NCBI GenBank assembly: GCA_949152475.1
Contig: OX424564.1
Coordinates: 3,968,001-4,032,000 of the forward strand
Length of the DNA: 64,000 nucleotides
Source of the DNA: Terebella lapidaria
Lineage: Eukaryota; Annelida; Polychaeta; Terebellida; Terebellidae
Direction: 5' to 3'
The notes beneath the pieces are model-generated. The model saw nothing but the letters and a program-made list of their open reading frames with translations, had not been told where the DNA came from and did not search any database. Both the position numbers and the translations under genes were made by a program. Below, piece after piece: positions 56,418-64,000 of the stretch. How positions within the stretch are numbered: position 1 is the first letter of the stretch; each line of letters begins with the position of its first letter.

Positions 56418-57995
56418 CTACTGCCCACCAGTGTCACGGCGCGAATTGCTCCCCGACGGCGGACGAGGTGGAATGGTATTTGGTACCAACGGTCGTCCGA
56501 AGCTTGTTCCTCTGGCATCAACCGGGAGAAGATCGGGATCATGGAGGCTCCACTGGGGCGGGACGTAGAACCCATTCCTGAGGCGTTCGTCCCGGATGGA
56601 CCAATCTGGAATCCGGACGATCTGACGGGTCGGGACGAGACCAAACGGTGACTCTCTCTGCTCCATGATCTCCACGTAGACGCCGGAGTCTCTCATCTCG
56701 GCTGGCCCCCACTGCTCCGGTCCCCAACGTACTGCATAGTATCTGGCGTGCTCCGGGACTGCAGGTGCAAAGACGGAAGCGCTCTGTCCCCCAATATTCA
56801 CCGGGAAACAATGGGACGGACACGGTTGAGTTGAAGGACCGCCAAACGGGTAGAATGTGTAGGGTGGACTCTGGGTTGGTGCACGGACTTGGCTCCTCCC
56901 GGACCGCTCACTGGAAGACTGTCGAGGTCGGGTTTCCACCGGGGACAGGATTCCGGGTGTAGCTCTGGCTTGATCTACCAGGATACTCCTCCGGGCTCTC
57001 TGCACATCCGCATGGCTTCGGTCAGATGCGGAAGACTCCATTCCGTCATCCCTAGCCGCTGAACTGGTTCTGCTTCCGGCTACTGCTTGAATGGTTGCCG
57101 GCAAAGTTCTCTCCGTTGATCCTCGGGTCTCCGTCTCACTGCCAGCTCTGCTCCGGGTTCCGCCTTCCGCTTTGGTCTCCGGTCTGCCTCCTGATCTGCC
57201 AATGGGTCTGCTGTCCGCTCGGCTATCTGCTCTGCTATCTGTTCTGCTATCGGCTCGGCTATCTGCTCTGCTATCGGCTCGGCTATCTGCTCTGCTATCC
57301 GCTCGGCCGCTGGACCTGCTTTCTGCTCCGCCTCCAGGCCGGACAATCACGCTGCTCACTGCTCTGCCACTGCTAGTCGTTCTCGGAGGTGGGCTCCGGA
57401 AAAGGTCTTCCTCATCGTCCCTGCTCTGCATTTCCGCAATGTCCGCTACTCCAACTTCTGGCGTTGCTCCGCTGGAACCTTCCTCCAACAGCCGGAACTT
57501 GTAGTCATACACCGCCTTGCCTTTTCCCTTGACGCTGCCTCCTGAAGACTTGGGTGGCGTGTGTCGTTTCTCCTCTCTGCCACGTTCTCCGCCTCGGTCC
57601 TTGGCGCGCTCCGGGCTCTCCTTCCTATATTCTCGGCGTTGATGGCGACCGGATTTATCCGGGGAACGGCTGCGACTCCGCTTCTTTCCGCGGTCCCGAT
57701 CTGCTCCGGATCCTCGAGATGGGTCTGGGCTGTTTTTCCGGGAGGTGTTCCGGGAAGAACTCCGGGTCACCGGCGGCTTAACCGGCTTCGGATCCTCCGG
57801 GTCCTGCAACTCGTCTTCACTTGCCATGATTTTCAGCTCTGCTTCTTCTTCCGAACTGCTCCCCGCCTCCGTGGACGAAACGTCGGCTGCTAATGTGGCC
57901 ACCGACTGGGTACCGGAACGGTACCGGGTCCGGGACGAAACCGAACCTCCCGACTCCGACTCCGTATCCGACAACTGGTCAAGCCGTGTCAACCC
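56418..57995 (-). CDS. Arg/Ser-rich accessory ORF of element 2
   Basis: Minus-strand frame open from 57995 (TAA just upstream) to the stop at 56418; 524 codons from a TTG at 57992. The first in-frame Met is near residue 57 (MASEDELQDPEDPK). The N-terminus is Ser/Glu/Asp-rich and acidic. Then come an Arg/Ser/Lys-rich stretch (KKRSRSRSPDKSGRHQRR), a Gly/Lys patch, an Arg-Ala-Asp-Ser repeat of four residues about eight times (57200-57320), and a more ordered C-terminal 150 residues with Trp/Tyr/Pro (YYAVRWGPEQWGP, RIPDWSIRDERLRNGFYVPP). It overlaps the end of zinc-finger ORF B by 17 bases in the plus-1 frame, so the two may be one protein joined by frameshifting or split by an indel. No known family. 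Reverse-strand frames over the repeat are shadows. Confidence 0.6.
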   Translation of the reverse strand, partial: GLTRLDQLSDTESESGGSVSSRTRYRSGTQSVATLAADVSSTEAGSSSEEEAELKIMASEDELQDPEDPKPVKPPVTRSSSRNTSRKNSPDPSRGSGADRDRGKKRSRSRSPDKSGRHQRREYRKESPERAKDRGGERGREEKRHTPPKSSGGSVKGKGKAVYDYKFRLLEEGSSGATPEVGVADIAEMQSRDDEEDLFRSPPPRTTSSGRAVSSVIVRPGGGAESRSSGRADSRADSRADSRADSRADSRTDSRADSRADSRPIGRSGGRPETKAEGGTRSRAGSETETRGSTERTLPATIQAVAGSRTSSAARDDGMESSASDRSHADVQRARRSILVDQARATPGILSPVETRPRQSSSERSGRSQVRAPTQSPPYTFYPFGGPSTQPCPSHCFPVNIGGQSASVFAPAVPEHARYYAVRWGPEQWGPAEMRDSGVYVEIMEQRESPFGLVPTRQIVRIPDWSIRDERLRNGFYVPPQWSLHDPDLLPVDARGTSFGRPLVPNTIPPRPPSGSNSRRDTGGQ

Positions 57996-58224
57996 TTAGT
58001 CGAATCGGGTTCGCGTCCATTGCGTGCCGGGACTGCAGATGCTTCTGTGTCCCCTCTTTCCGTCTGCTCCAATGGTCACACTGCGGACAGGCGAAGACGG
58101 TGACTTCACTCGTGTGCTGCTCCGTGACATGCCGGAGCAACGTGTGCTTGCTCTTGAACTCTAGGTTGCAGTCTCCACACCGGTGAGGGCGGGGCTTGCG
58201 GGGTGTTGTCTTTACTTTCGGCAT
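57979..58224 (-). CDS. Zinc-finger ORF B of element 2
   Basis: 81 residues from ATG 58224. It opens with a basic Lys/Thr/Pro leader and has two regular C2H2 fingers, CGDCNLEFKSKHTLLRHV(x3)H and CPQCDHWSRRKEGTQKHL(x3)H, both C-x2-C-x12-H-x4-H. A short tail runs into the Arg/Ser-rich ORF in the plus-1 frame. About 80 bp upstream of the ATG is a TATA box, preceded by CACGTG and ATTGG boxes. Likely a nuclear DNA- or RNA-binding protein. It is not a usual gypsy component. Confidence 0.7.
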   Translation of the reverse strand: MPKVKTTPRKPRPHRCGDCNLEFKSKHTLLRHVTEQHTSEVTVFACPQCDHWSRRKEGTQKHLQSRHAMDANPIRLRVDTA

Positions 58225-58304
58225 TCTGATTCTCTGCTTTGTGTCGATGTTGACTCAGCTACAGCAAACTGCCTTCTGCATCCGGTAAGAGCTATCTGCC
58301 CCTT

Positions 58305-58353
58305 TTTATAGTCTCTGGAAGTCACGTGACTGGCTTATCTGCTTGATGATTGG
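58305..58353 (-). promoter_or_regulatory. Putative promoter of zinc-finger ORF B
   Basis: Minus strand: CCAAT (58349-58353), CACGTG (58323-58328), TATAAA (58305-58310) within CTATAAAAAGG. E-box to CCAAT is 26 bp and TATA to E-box is 18 bp, counted between left ends on +. The putative promoter of ORF A at 59465-59512 has the same 26 and 17. Confidence 0.6.
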
Positions 58354-58545
58354 CTGCTCAGCAAACTGCAACTCCTCCTGGTGGTCTTCTTGGATAAACA
58401 ATATTTTTTTTTTTTTTTTTTTTTTTTTCGTGTTGTTGCTGCTAACTGCCACCGCTTCTTCCGTCTCCGCCAAACTGCCAACCGCCTCCGTCCACTGCTA
58501 CTCTGCCATCCGTCTCTGCTACCGCCCCACTGCCATCTGCCTCCG
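58354..58545 (-). repeat. CTCCG/CTGCC-rich spacer with poly-T
   Basis: A poly-T run at 58406-58428, then many CTGCC, CCGTCTCCG and CTCCG strings on + up to the end of ORF A. It lies upstream of the ORF B promoter, as a similar CTCCG-rich stretch lies upstream of the ORF A promoter and in the LTR. Confidence 0.5.
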
Positions 58546-59211
58546 CTACTGCCACACTGCCTTCGCTTCCGTCCAGGATTCCTCATCTGCCGTCACATAC
58601 TCCGACTCATCCGTCTCCGGTTCCGAGGTGGAAGATGGAGGCCGGTATTCTCTGGCACGGATTTCCGCCTCCCAATCCTCCGCTTGGTCTTCCTCGGCGG
58701 CCCGGAGACAGCCCTGCGGGTCCGGGGCCCATTCCGGCAAATCTAGCTGTTCAGGTTGTCCGATGGGGGCGGCTGCTCCGGCATCCCAGTCAGGTCCGAA
58801 CGGAAGCTGGTCCGCATAAGTCTCCGGAACCGCTTTCTCCCTGGGAGACTGTTTGCAGAATCTCCAGAACTGCTTCCGCCGGGACTGCGTTGCTGTTCCC
58901 CGCCAGGCCGAATCGAAGGTTCCCACATGGTTGAGGGTTGCCTCGTCCTGAGGAGGACGGTTCCCGGAAGGGTACTTCCAGCCGTGCATCTCCCGGAGAT
59001 GCCGCCTAAGGTCGTTCGCCCGGTTGCCGTAGAAGGCACACAAACAGCAATGATACCTCTGGGTTGGGCACGCATGCCGTCTCCTGTCCGTCTCACTCTC
59101 GAACATCCGGTCACACCGCTTACACAGCCGGCTATAATCCAGGGGCTGAGGGCTTGCCCAATCTCTGCTCCGGCCGCGATCTTGTCTTCCAAGGAACGCC
59201 GAGTAGGCCAT
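58546..59211 (-). CDS. Zinc-finger ORF A of element 2
   Basis: 221 residues from ATG 59211. N-terminal 25 residues are basic. The first Cys/His module CKRCDRMFESETDRRRHAC has C-x2-C-x12-H but an irregular last ligand. The second, CCLCAFYGNRANDLRRHL then REMH, is a regular C2H2 finger. The C-terminal half is acidic with Trp (WRGTATQSRRKQFWRF, then Glu/Asp/Ser-rich). A TATA box lies about 250 bp upstream (59465-59470) with E-box, CCAAT and CRE. A DNA-binding regulator with an acidic tail is plausible by composition, but no function is known to me. The opposite strand also shows long frames here; the finger motifs decide the strand. Confidence 0.7.
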   Translation of the reverse strand: MAYSAFLGRQDRGRSRDWASPQPLDYSRLCKRCDRMFESETDRRRHACPTQRYHCCLCAFYGNRANDLRRHLREMHGWKYPSGNRPPQDEATLNHVGTFDSAWRGTATQSRRKQFWRFCKQSPREKAVPETYADQLPFGPDWDAGAAAPIGQPEQLDLPEWAPDPQGCLRAAEEDQAEDWEAEIRAREYRPPSSTSEPETDESEYVTADEESWTEAKAVWQ

Positions 59212-59464
59212 TCCGGAAAGCCGGGAAACTGAAGTTGTCGATCTACTGCACCGCTTTTACTGCACTGCTTCTGCACCGCTTCTACTGCACCGCTTCTCCG
59301 GACTGGTGGTCTTCCGGGAAACACTTAGTCGTTTTTTTTTCACTGCAAAATCTGCCACTGCCGGAAAATGCTGGACTTGATTCGATTCCGCCAAACCTTA
59401 ACAGCGATGTGCACAGCTCGAGGTCTGCTCTTCAACTGCTCTCAGAGCCCGATTTCAAGGCCCT

Positions 59465-59532
59465 TTTATACCCTTTCTGCTCACGTGACTTGAAAAGCTC
59501 CACGCTGATTGGCTGCCACAGGAGTGACGTCA
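59465..59532 (-). promoter_or_regulatory. Putative promoter of zinc-finger ORF A
   Basis: Minus strand: TGACGTCA (59525-59532), CCAAT (59508-59512), CACGTG (59482-59487), TATAAA (59465-59470) within GTATAAAAGGG. Same order as the LTR promoter (CRE, E-box, TATA), and the same CCAAT/E-box/TATA spacing as the ORF B promoter. Confidence 0.65.
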
Positions 59533-60276
59533 CAATTATGCAAAAACTGTTAACCGAGAGGTGTCCGTCTCCGGCTCAACCGGCTTCTCCGGGTTTTTCC
59601 GGCTCCCTTTCAACTGCTTCTCCGAGTGAAGTATCTGCAATTTTGAAGTATCTCTGCCATCGGGAGGGTTGAATAGAGTCTCAGCCAGTTGAATCTGCCT
59701 GTCAGACGAACATCTAGACTGCAAGTTGGGCGTTTCCGCCATCTGTACTGCTTCTTCAACTGCATATCTGCTCACTGGTATTACTGCTTGTCGACACTGG
59801 AAACTGCATACATTCTTGTCCAGAAGGAGGGCCCTTCCTATCTGGAATGATGTTTCACCGCTTCTGTCGATCTGCAGCCGGTTTACTGTCTCTGCTAAGT
59901 GGAAACTCCGGTTGGATGTCTACAGCCGGAAAACTTTTCCGTCTTAATTCTCCGAATACGGAGGACGTGTAGCTGCTTCTCTGGAGATACTAGACCGCTA
60001 ACCCAGGTTCTTCTGGACCCCTGGCCGCTACCCTGGACTGGTTGACTATGCGCTCAACCCAGTCAGAACCTCTAGGATGTCTCTATCCGGTCTCTGCACC
60101 GCTTTCCGCTCTGCTTCCTTTCTCCGTCCTGTTTCCGGAACCAGCACTTGCTCACTGTTCCAACTTCTTGCGGTCGCTCTCTGCCGGAACTCAACGTTTT
60201 ACCAGGGTCTCAGCTATCTCCTTTTCCTGATCTACAGCTCACTCCGTCTTCTCATATTTCTTCGTCCTCTGCGGCT
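59533..60276 (-). other. Spacer between integrase and zinc-finger ORF A
   Basis: CTCCG-rich on +. A 79-codon minus frame at 59536-59775 has no recognisable domain and I do not call it. The segment above 60011 belongs to the 2178-bp duplication unit. Confidence 0.45.
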
Positions 60277-62188
60277 TTACTCCGAGTCCGTATCCGACTC
60301 AGAGACCGTCTGTTCCGTCTCCGGAACACTACTCTGCTTCGGCGGCTCCGTTTGCCTCCAGGAATCCGCCATTCTCCGCTTCATCCATCTCGGATGCTTG
60401 ACACCATTATACGGTTTCAGCAAATCGAAGTGAACCACCTTCTGCCGAGTTTCACTCTCTGCAATCTCGTAGGTCACGTCGGTAAATCTGCTCAGCACTA
60501 GCTTTGGACCGCTCCACTTCCTCTGCAATTTGGGTGCTTTGCCCTTCTTTTGTGTTTTGACCGCCATCCACACTCGGTCTCCTGGCTGGAACTGATTGTC
60601 GACCTTCCTCCGGTCGTACAGCTTCTTCTGCCGTTCCATCTCTCTGCCAGATTTCGCTCGAACCGCCTTGTATACTGCTTCTAGTCGCTCCCGGAGCTGA
60701 CTGCCATACTCTGTTACTTCTGCTGTCGATTCTCCCGGAGGCCTGCCAATCAGTAACTCCACCGGAGTGTTGACTTCTCTGCCCAGCATCAGCAAATTGG
60801 GACTCTGCCCGGTTGTCTCCTGCGGGGTACTCCGGTAAGCTGCCATCGCCAACGGTACTAGCTGATCCCAGTTGGTCTGCCGCTCGCTTACGTACAGGCT
60901 CAGGATCTGCTGCAGCGTCCGGTTGAATCGCTCAATGAAACTGTCCGACTGAGGTCGGAAAGCGGTTGTCCGTGTCTTGTGAATCCCCAGGATTCTGCAA
61001 ACATTTCTCAGCAAGTCGGACTCGAAATTTCTGCCTTGGTCGGTGTGTATCTCCATCGGGATACCGTACCGCGCTGCAAACTGGTTGACGAATATGTCCG
61101 CAACCGTCACCGCTTCCTGATTCGGCATCGGGTAAGCCTCTACCCACTTGGTGAAGTAATTACCGATTACTAAGATGTACCGGTTCCCCCGGGTGGATTT
61201 AGGTAACGGACCCATCACGTCCATTGCCACCCTCTCCATGGGCGCTCCAACCCGGTATTTCTGCATCGGAGATCGTTTCAAGTTCTGCATACTTCTTGAC
61301 GCACATTCGTCACAGCTCAGCACCCACTGCTTTATGTCCCGCATCATAGCCGGCCAGAAATACCGCCTCCGAATGCTAGCCGCCATCCTTCTGCTTCCGA
61401 GGTGTCCTCCCGTCCGGCTCTGATGGGCCAGACGGAAAATCTCCTGTCTCAGCTCCTTCGGGGTTATTAACTGCATTCGGCTGGTTCCTTCTGCCGTTTT
61501 CCATTTCCGGTAGACTACTCCGTCGACTTTCAGCAAGGTCTTCCGCATCCCATACAGCACTTTCTCCTCACTGCTCATGCTGGAAAAGTCTGCACTGCCA
61601 GCTGTACCGCTCCCGTCGATCAGCGACGTCACCAGTGGGTACCAAGGTTCTGCTTGCTGCCTTCTCCGCAAATCATCTGGTCGATATTTCTGCCCCAGCA
61701 CAGTATCCTGGTCCGCATTTTCCGCCAGCCTAATCTGCTCTGCAACCGCATCCGCTTCTCCTGGAACTGCCTTCTCCGTCACCGCAACCGGCTTCCGGGA
61801 CGCTGCTTCCTCCGTCACCGCAACCGGCTTCCGGGACGCTGCTTCCTCCGTCACCGCAAACGCAACCGGCTTCCGGGACGCTGCTTTCTCCGCTACTGCA
61901 ACCGCAACCGGCTTCCGGGACGCTGCTTTCTCCGTCACCGCAACCGGCTTCCGGGACGCTGCTTTCTCCGCTACTGCAACCGCAACCGGCTTCCGGGACG
62001 CTGCTTTCTTCGCTACTGCAACCGCCTTCCTTGGGACTGCTTCCTCCGTCAGTTCTGCTTCTCCGCCCGATCTCCGTGACCGCTTCCGGCGTCCCCCCTT
62101 CCTTGGCTTGGGCTGAGGAGTTTCTTCACTTCGTGTCTGCCGGATCCTTTCTCCGTAGTTCCAGGCGTCTATCTTGGCTTGTTTCCAG
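60011..62188 (-). repeat. 2178-bp tandem duplication, unit 1
   Basis: Begins TTCTGGACCCCTGGCCGC at 60011 and recurs from 62189 at a constant offset of 2178 bp. By eye the two units are almost identical. It covers the 3' end of pol and the sequence just past it. Confidence 0.9.
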
Positions 62189-62205
62189 TTCTGGACCCCT
62201 GGCCG
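60277..62205 (-). CDS. Integrase part of pol, element 2, copy 1
   Basis: Polyprotein piece with no Met start. The frame is open from 62205, where a TAG lies just past the duplication junction, to the stop at 60277. From the N-terminus: a linker (QAKIDAWNYGERIRQ), a basic patch, then tandem 12-14-residue repeats (EKAASRKPVAV, 61770-62035). Next comes the integrase: HHCC (AHQSRTGGHLG, then CDECASR) and catalytic D,D-35-E (MDVMGPLP; HTDQG; IERFNRTL). A GPY/F-type tail follows (RKWSGPKLVLSRFTD, VVHFDLLKPYNG), then a Ser/Glu-rich end. All catalytic residues are present. RNase H and RT are cut off by the duplication junction, so this copy cannot be a full pol. Confidence 0.9.
   Translation of the reverse strand, partial: RPGVQNWKQAKIDAWNYGERIRQTRSEETPQPKPRKGGRRKRSRRSGGEAELTEEAVPRKAVAVAKKAASRKPVAVAVAEKAASRKPVAVTEKAASRKPVAVAVAEKAASRKPVAFAVTEEAASRKPVAVTEEAASRKPVAVTEKAVPGEADAVAEQIRLAENADQDTVLGQKYRPDDLRRRQQAEPWYPLVTSLIDGSGTAGSADFSSMSSEEKVLYGMRKTLLKVDGVVYRKWKTAEGTSRMQLITPKELRQEIFRLAHQSRTGGHLGSRRMAASIRRRYFWPAMMRDIKQWVLSCDECASRSMQNLKRSPMQKYRVGAPMERVAMDVMGPLPKSTRGNRYILVIGNYFTKWVEAYPMPNQEAVTVADIFVNQFAARYGIPMEIHTDQGRNFESDLLRNVCRILGIHKTRTTAFRPQSDSFIERFNRTLQQILSLYVSERQTNWDQLVPLAMAAYRSTPQETTGQSPNLLMLGREVNTPVELLIGRPPGESTAEVTEYGSQLRERLEAVYKAVRAKSGREMERQKKLYDRRKVDNQFQPGDRVWMAVKTQKKGKAPKLQRKWSGPKLVLSRFTDVTYEIAESETRQKVVHFDLLKPYNGVKHPRWMKRRMADSWRQTEPPKQSSVPETEQTVSESDTDSE
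61770..62035 (-). repeat. 36-48-bp minisatellite within pol
   Basis: Six or seven in-frame units built on GCTTCCGGGACGCTGC and TCCGTCACCGCAACCG (+ strand), 36 bp each with 6-12-bp expansions of CAACCG. They encode EKAASRKPVAV-type repeats in the linker before integrase. The matching part of unit 2 reaches the window edge. Confidence 0.85.
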
Positions 62206-64000
62206 CTACCCTGGACTGGTTGACTATGCGCTCAACCCAGTCAGAACCTCTAGGATGTCTCTATCCGGTCTCTGCACCGCTTTCCGCTCTGCTTCCTTTC
62301 TCCGTCCTGTTTCCGGAACCAGCACTTGCTCACTGTTCCAACTTCTTGCGGTCGCTCTCTGCCGGAACTCAACGTTTTACCAGGGTCTCAGCTATCTCCT
62401 TTTCCTGATCTACAGCTCACTCCGTCTTCTCATATTTCTTCGTCCTCTGCGGCTTTACTCCGAGTCCGTATCCGACTCAGAGACCGTCTGTTCCGTCTCC
62501 GGAACACTACTCTGCTTCGGCGGCTCCGTTTGCCTCCAGGAATCCGCCATTCTCCGCTTCATCCATCTCGGATGCTTGACACCATTATACGGTTTCAGCA
62601 AATCGAAGTGAACCACCTTCTGCCGAGTTTCACTCTCTGCAATCTCGTAGGTCACGTCGGTAAATCTGCTCAGCACTAGCTTTGGACCGCTCCACTTCCT
62701 CTGCAATTTGGGTGCTTTGCCCTACTTTTGTGTTTTGACCGCCATCCACACTCGGTCTCCTGGCTGGAACTGATTGTCGACCTTCCTCCGGTCGTACAGC
62801 TTCTTCTGCCGTTCCATCTCTCTGCCAGATTTCGCTCGAACCGCCTTGTATACTGCTTCTAGTCGCTCCCGGAGCTGACTGCCATACTCTGTTACTTCTG
62901 CTGTCGATTCTCCCGGAGGCCTGCCAATCAGTAACTCCACCGGAGTGTTGACTTCTCTGCCCAGCATCAGCAAATTGGGACTCTGCCCGGTTGTCTCCTG
63001 CGGGGTACTCCGGTAAGCTGCCATCGCCAACGGTACTAGCTGATCCCAGTTGGTCTGCCGCTCGCTTACGTACAGGCTCAGGATCTGCTGCAGCGTCCGG
63101 TTGAATCGCTCAATGAAACTGTCCGACTGAGGTCGGAAAGCGGTTGTCCGTGTCTTGTGAATCCCCAGGATTCTGCAAACATTTCTCAGCAAGTCGGACT
63201 CGAAATTTCTGCCTTGGTCGGTGTGTATCTCCATCGGGATACCGTACCGCGCTGCAAACTGGTTGACGAATATGTCCGCAACCGTCACCGCTTCCTGATT
63301 CGGCATCGGGTAAGCCTCTACCCACTTGGTGAAGTAATTACCGATTACTAAGATGTACCGGTTCCCCCGGGTGGATTTAGGTAACGGACCCATCACGTCC
63401 ATTGCCACCCTCTCCATGGGCGCTCCAACCCGGTATTTCTGCATCGGAGATCGTTTCAAGTTCTGCATACTTCTTGACGCACATTCGTCACAGCTCAGCA
63501 CCCACTGCTTTATGTCCCGCATCATAGCCGGCCAGAAATACCGCCTCCGAATGCTAGCCGCCATCCTTCTGCTTCCGAGGTGTCCTCCCGTCCGGCTCTG
63601 ATGGGCCAGACGGAAAATCTCCTGTCTCAGCTCCTTCGGGGTTATTAACTGCATTCGGCTGGTTCCTTCTGCCGTTTTCCATTTCCGGTAGACTACTCCG
63701 TCGACTTTCAGCAAGGTCTTCCGCATCCCATACAGCACTTTCTCCTCACTGCTCATGCTGGAAAAGTCTGCACTGCCAGCTGTACCGCTCCCGTCGATCA
63801 GCGACGTCACCAGTGGGTACCAAGGTTCTGCTTGCTGCCTTCTCCGCAAATCATCTGGTCGATATTTCTGCCCCAGCACAGTATCCTGGTCCGCATTTTC
63901 CGCCAGCCTAATCTGCTCTGCAACCGCATCCGCTTCTCCTGGAACTGCCTTCTCCGTCACCGCAACCGGCTTCCGGGACGCTGCTTCCTCCGTCACCGCA
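62189..64000 (-). repeat. 2178-bp tandem duplication, unit 2 (cut by window edge)
   Basis: Second unit, at least 1812 bp, continuing past 64000. In the element's own direction it precedes unit 1, so it is probably the one joined to the rest of pol. Confidence 0.9.
62455..64000 (-). pseudogene. Integrase part of pol, element 2, copy 2, with nonsense codon
   Basis: Same protein as 60277-62205. A single base change turns a Lys codon (AAG in copy 1) into TAG at 62724-62722. This would end the protein after the catalytic core and before the GPY/F-type tail; the frame then continues open to 62455. The HHCC and D,D-35-E residues are intact. The 5' part of pol lies beyond the window, so I cannot say whether upstream pol is intact. 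A base error in the assembly is possible. Confidence 0.85.

Larger units (their letters stand above)
54841..64000 (-). mobile_element. Ty3/gypsy LTR retrotransposon (element 2), 3' part
   Basis: Minus-strand element running off the right edge. In its own 5'-3' direction the window shows: integrase part of pol (twice, in tandem), a spacer, zinc-finger ORF A, zinc-finger ORF B, an overlapping Arg/Ser-rich ORF, a polypurine tract and the 3' LTR. Gag, protease, RT and PBS would lie beyond 64000. The integrase sequence and layout are distinct from element 1, so this is a different family. It lies in an intron of, or has truncated, the SLC17 gene. Confidence 0.9.

Noticed and set aside
57091..57504. 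Plus-strand Leu/Ser-rich frames opposite the Arg/Ser-rich ORF
   Set aside because: Antisense of the Arg-Ala-Asp-Ser repeat; the minus frame is longer and in element order.
58756..59324. Long frames on both strands across zinc-finger ORF A
   Set aside because: Only the frame with Cys/His finger motifs and an ATG behind the TATA module is kept.
61577..62116. 179-codon plus-strand frame
   Set aside because: Antisense of the in-frame minisatellite before integrase.

Overview
This window is nuclear DNA from an animal, most likely a marine invertebrate. It is AT-rich, repeat-dense and gene-poor. It holds an intron-containing SLC17-type transporter, a rhodopsin-class peptide-type GPCR, two Ty3/gypsy LTR retrotransposons, a tRNA-derived SINE, MITEs and long satellite-like arrays. 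The phylum cannot be fixed from the sequence; a mollusc- or brachiopod-like lophotrochozoan or an invertebrate deuterostome would fit.

Layout. 1-9 kb: no intact gene, several repeat families, two oppositely oriented minisatellites, and a decayed C2H2 zinc-finger ORF. 9.1-22.9 kb: a complete, young Ty3/gypsy element on the + strand, with 2.02/2.03-kb LTRs, TATA target duplication, PBS, gag, pol, an extra zinc-finger/coiled-coil ORF, and PPT. 23-30 kb: repeats and two GPCR-related relics. 30.8-44.6 kb: two inverted copies of a repeat element built around 134-bp tandem units, the right copy split by a 2.16-kb TA-flanked insertion. Between them lie a MITE, a foldback element, a SINE and the GPCR gene (37.0-38.1 kb, minus). 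45-48 kb: a local duplication that includes a TATA box and a 47-codon ORF. 53.2-54.4 kb: the last four recognisable exons of an SLC17 gene (minus). 54.8-64 kb: the 3' part of a second Ty3/gypsy element on the minus strand, in the same orientation as the SLC17 gene. It shows the integrase (tandemly duplicated), two zinc-finger ORFs, an Arg/Ser-rich ORF, PPT and 3' LTR.

The most unusual signal is shared by the two retrotransposons. Both carry C2H2 zinc-finger ORFs between pol and the 3' LTR, and each zinc-finger ORF sits behind what looks like its own RNA polymerase II promoter, built like that element's LTR promoter. In element 1 the LTR and the internal site both show a cluster of GGGCGA motifs running into a TATA box. 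In element 2 the LTR and both internal sites show CACGTG upstream of a TATA box, and the two internal sites also share an ATTGG box at identical spacing. This suggests accessory DNA-binding proteins expressed from element-owned promoters and possibly acting on the element's own repeated motifs. The promoter and binding roles are inference.

A second unusual signal is the 134-bp arrays, which carry perfect nuclear-receptor DR1 sites and ERR/SF-1-type half-sites in many units.

Coordinates and repeat boundaries were read by eye; no alignment or database search was run.
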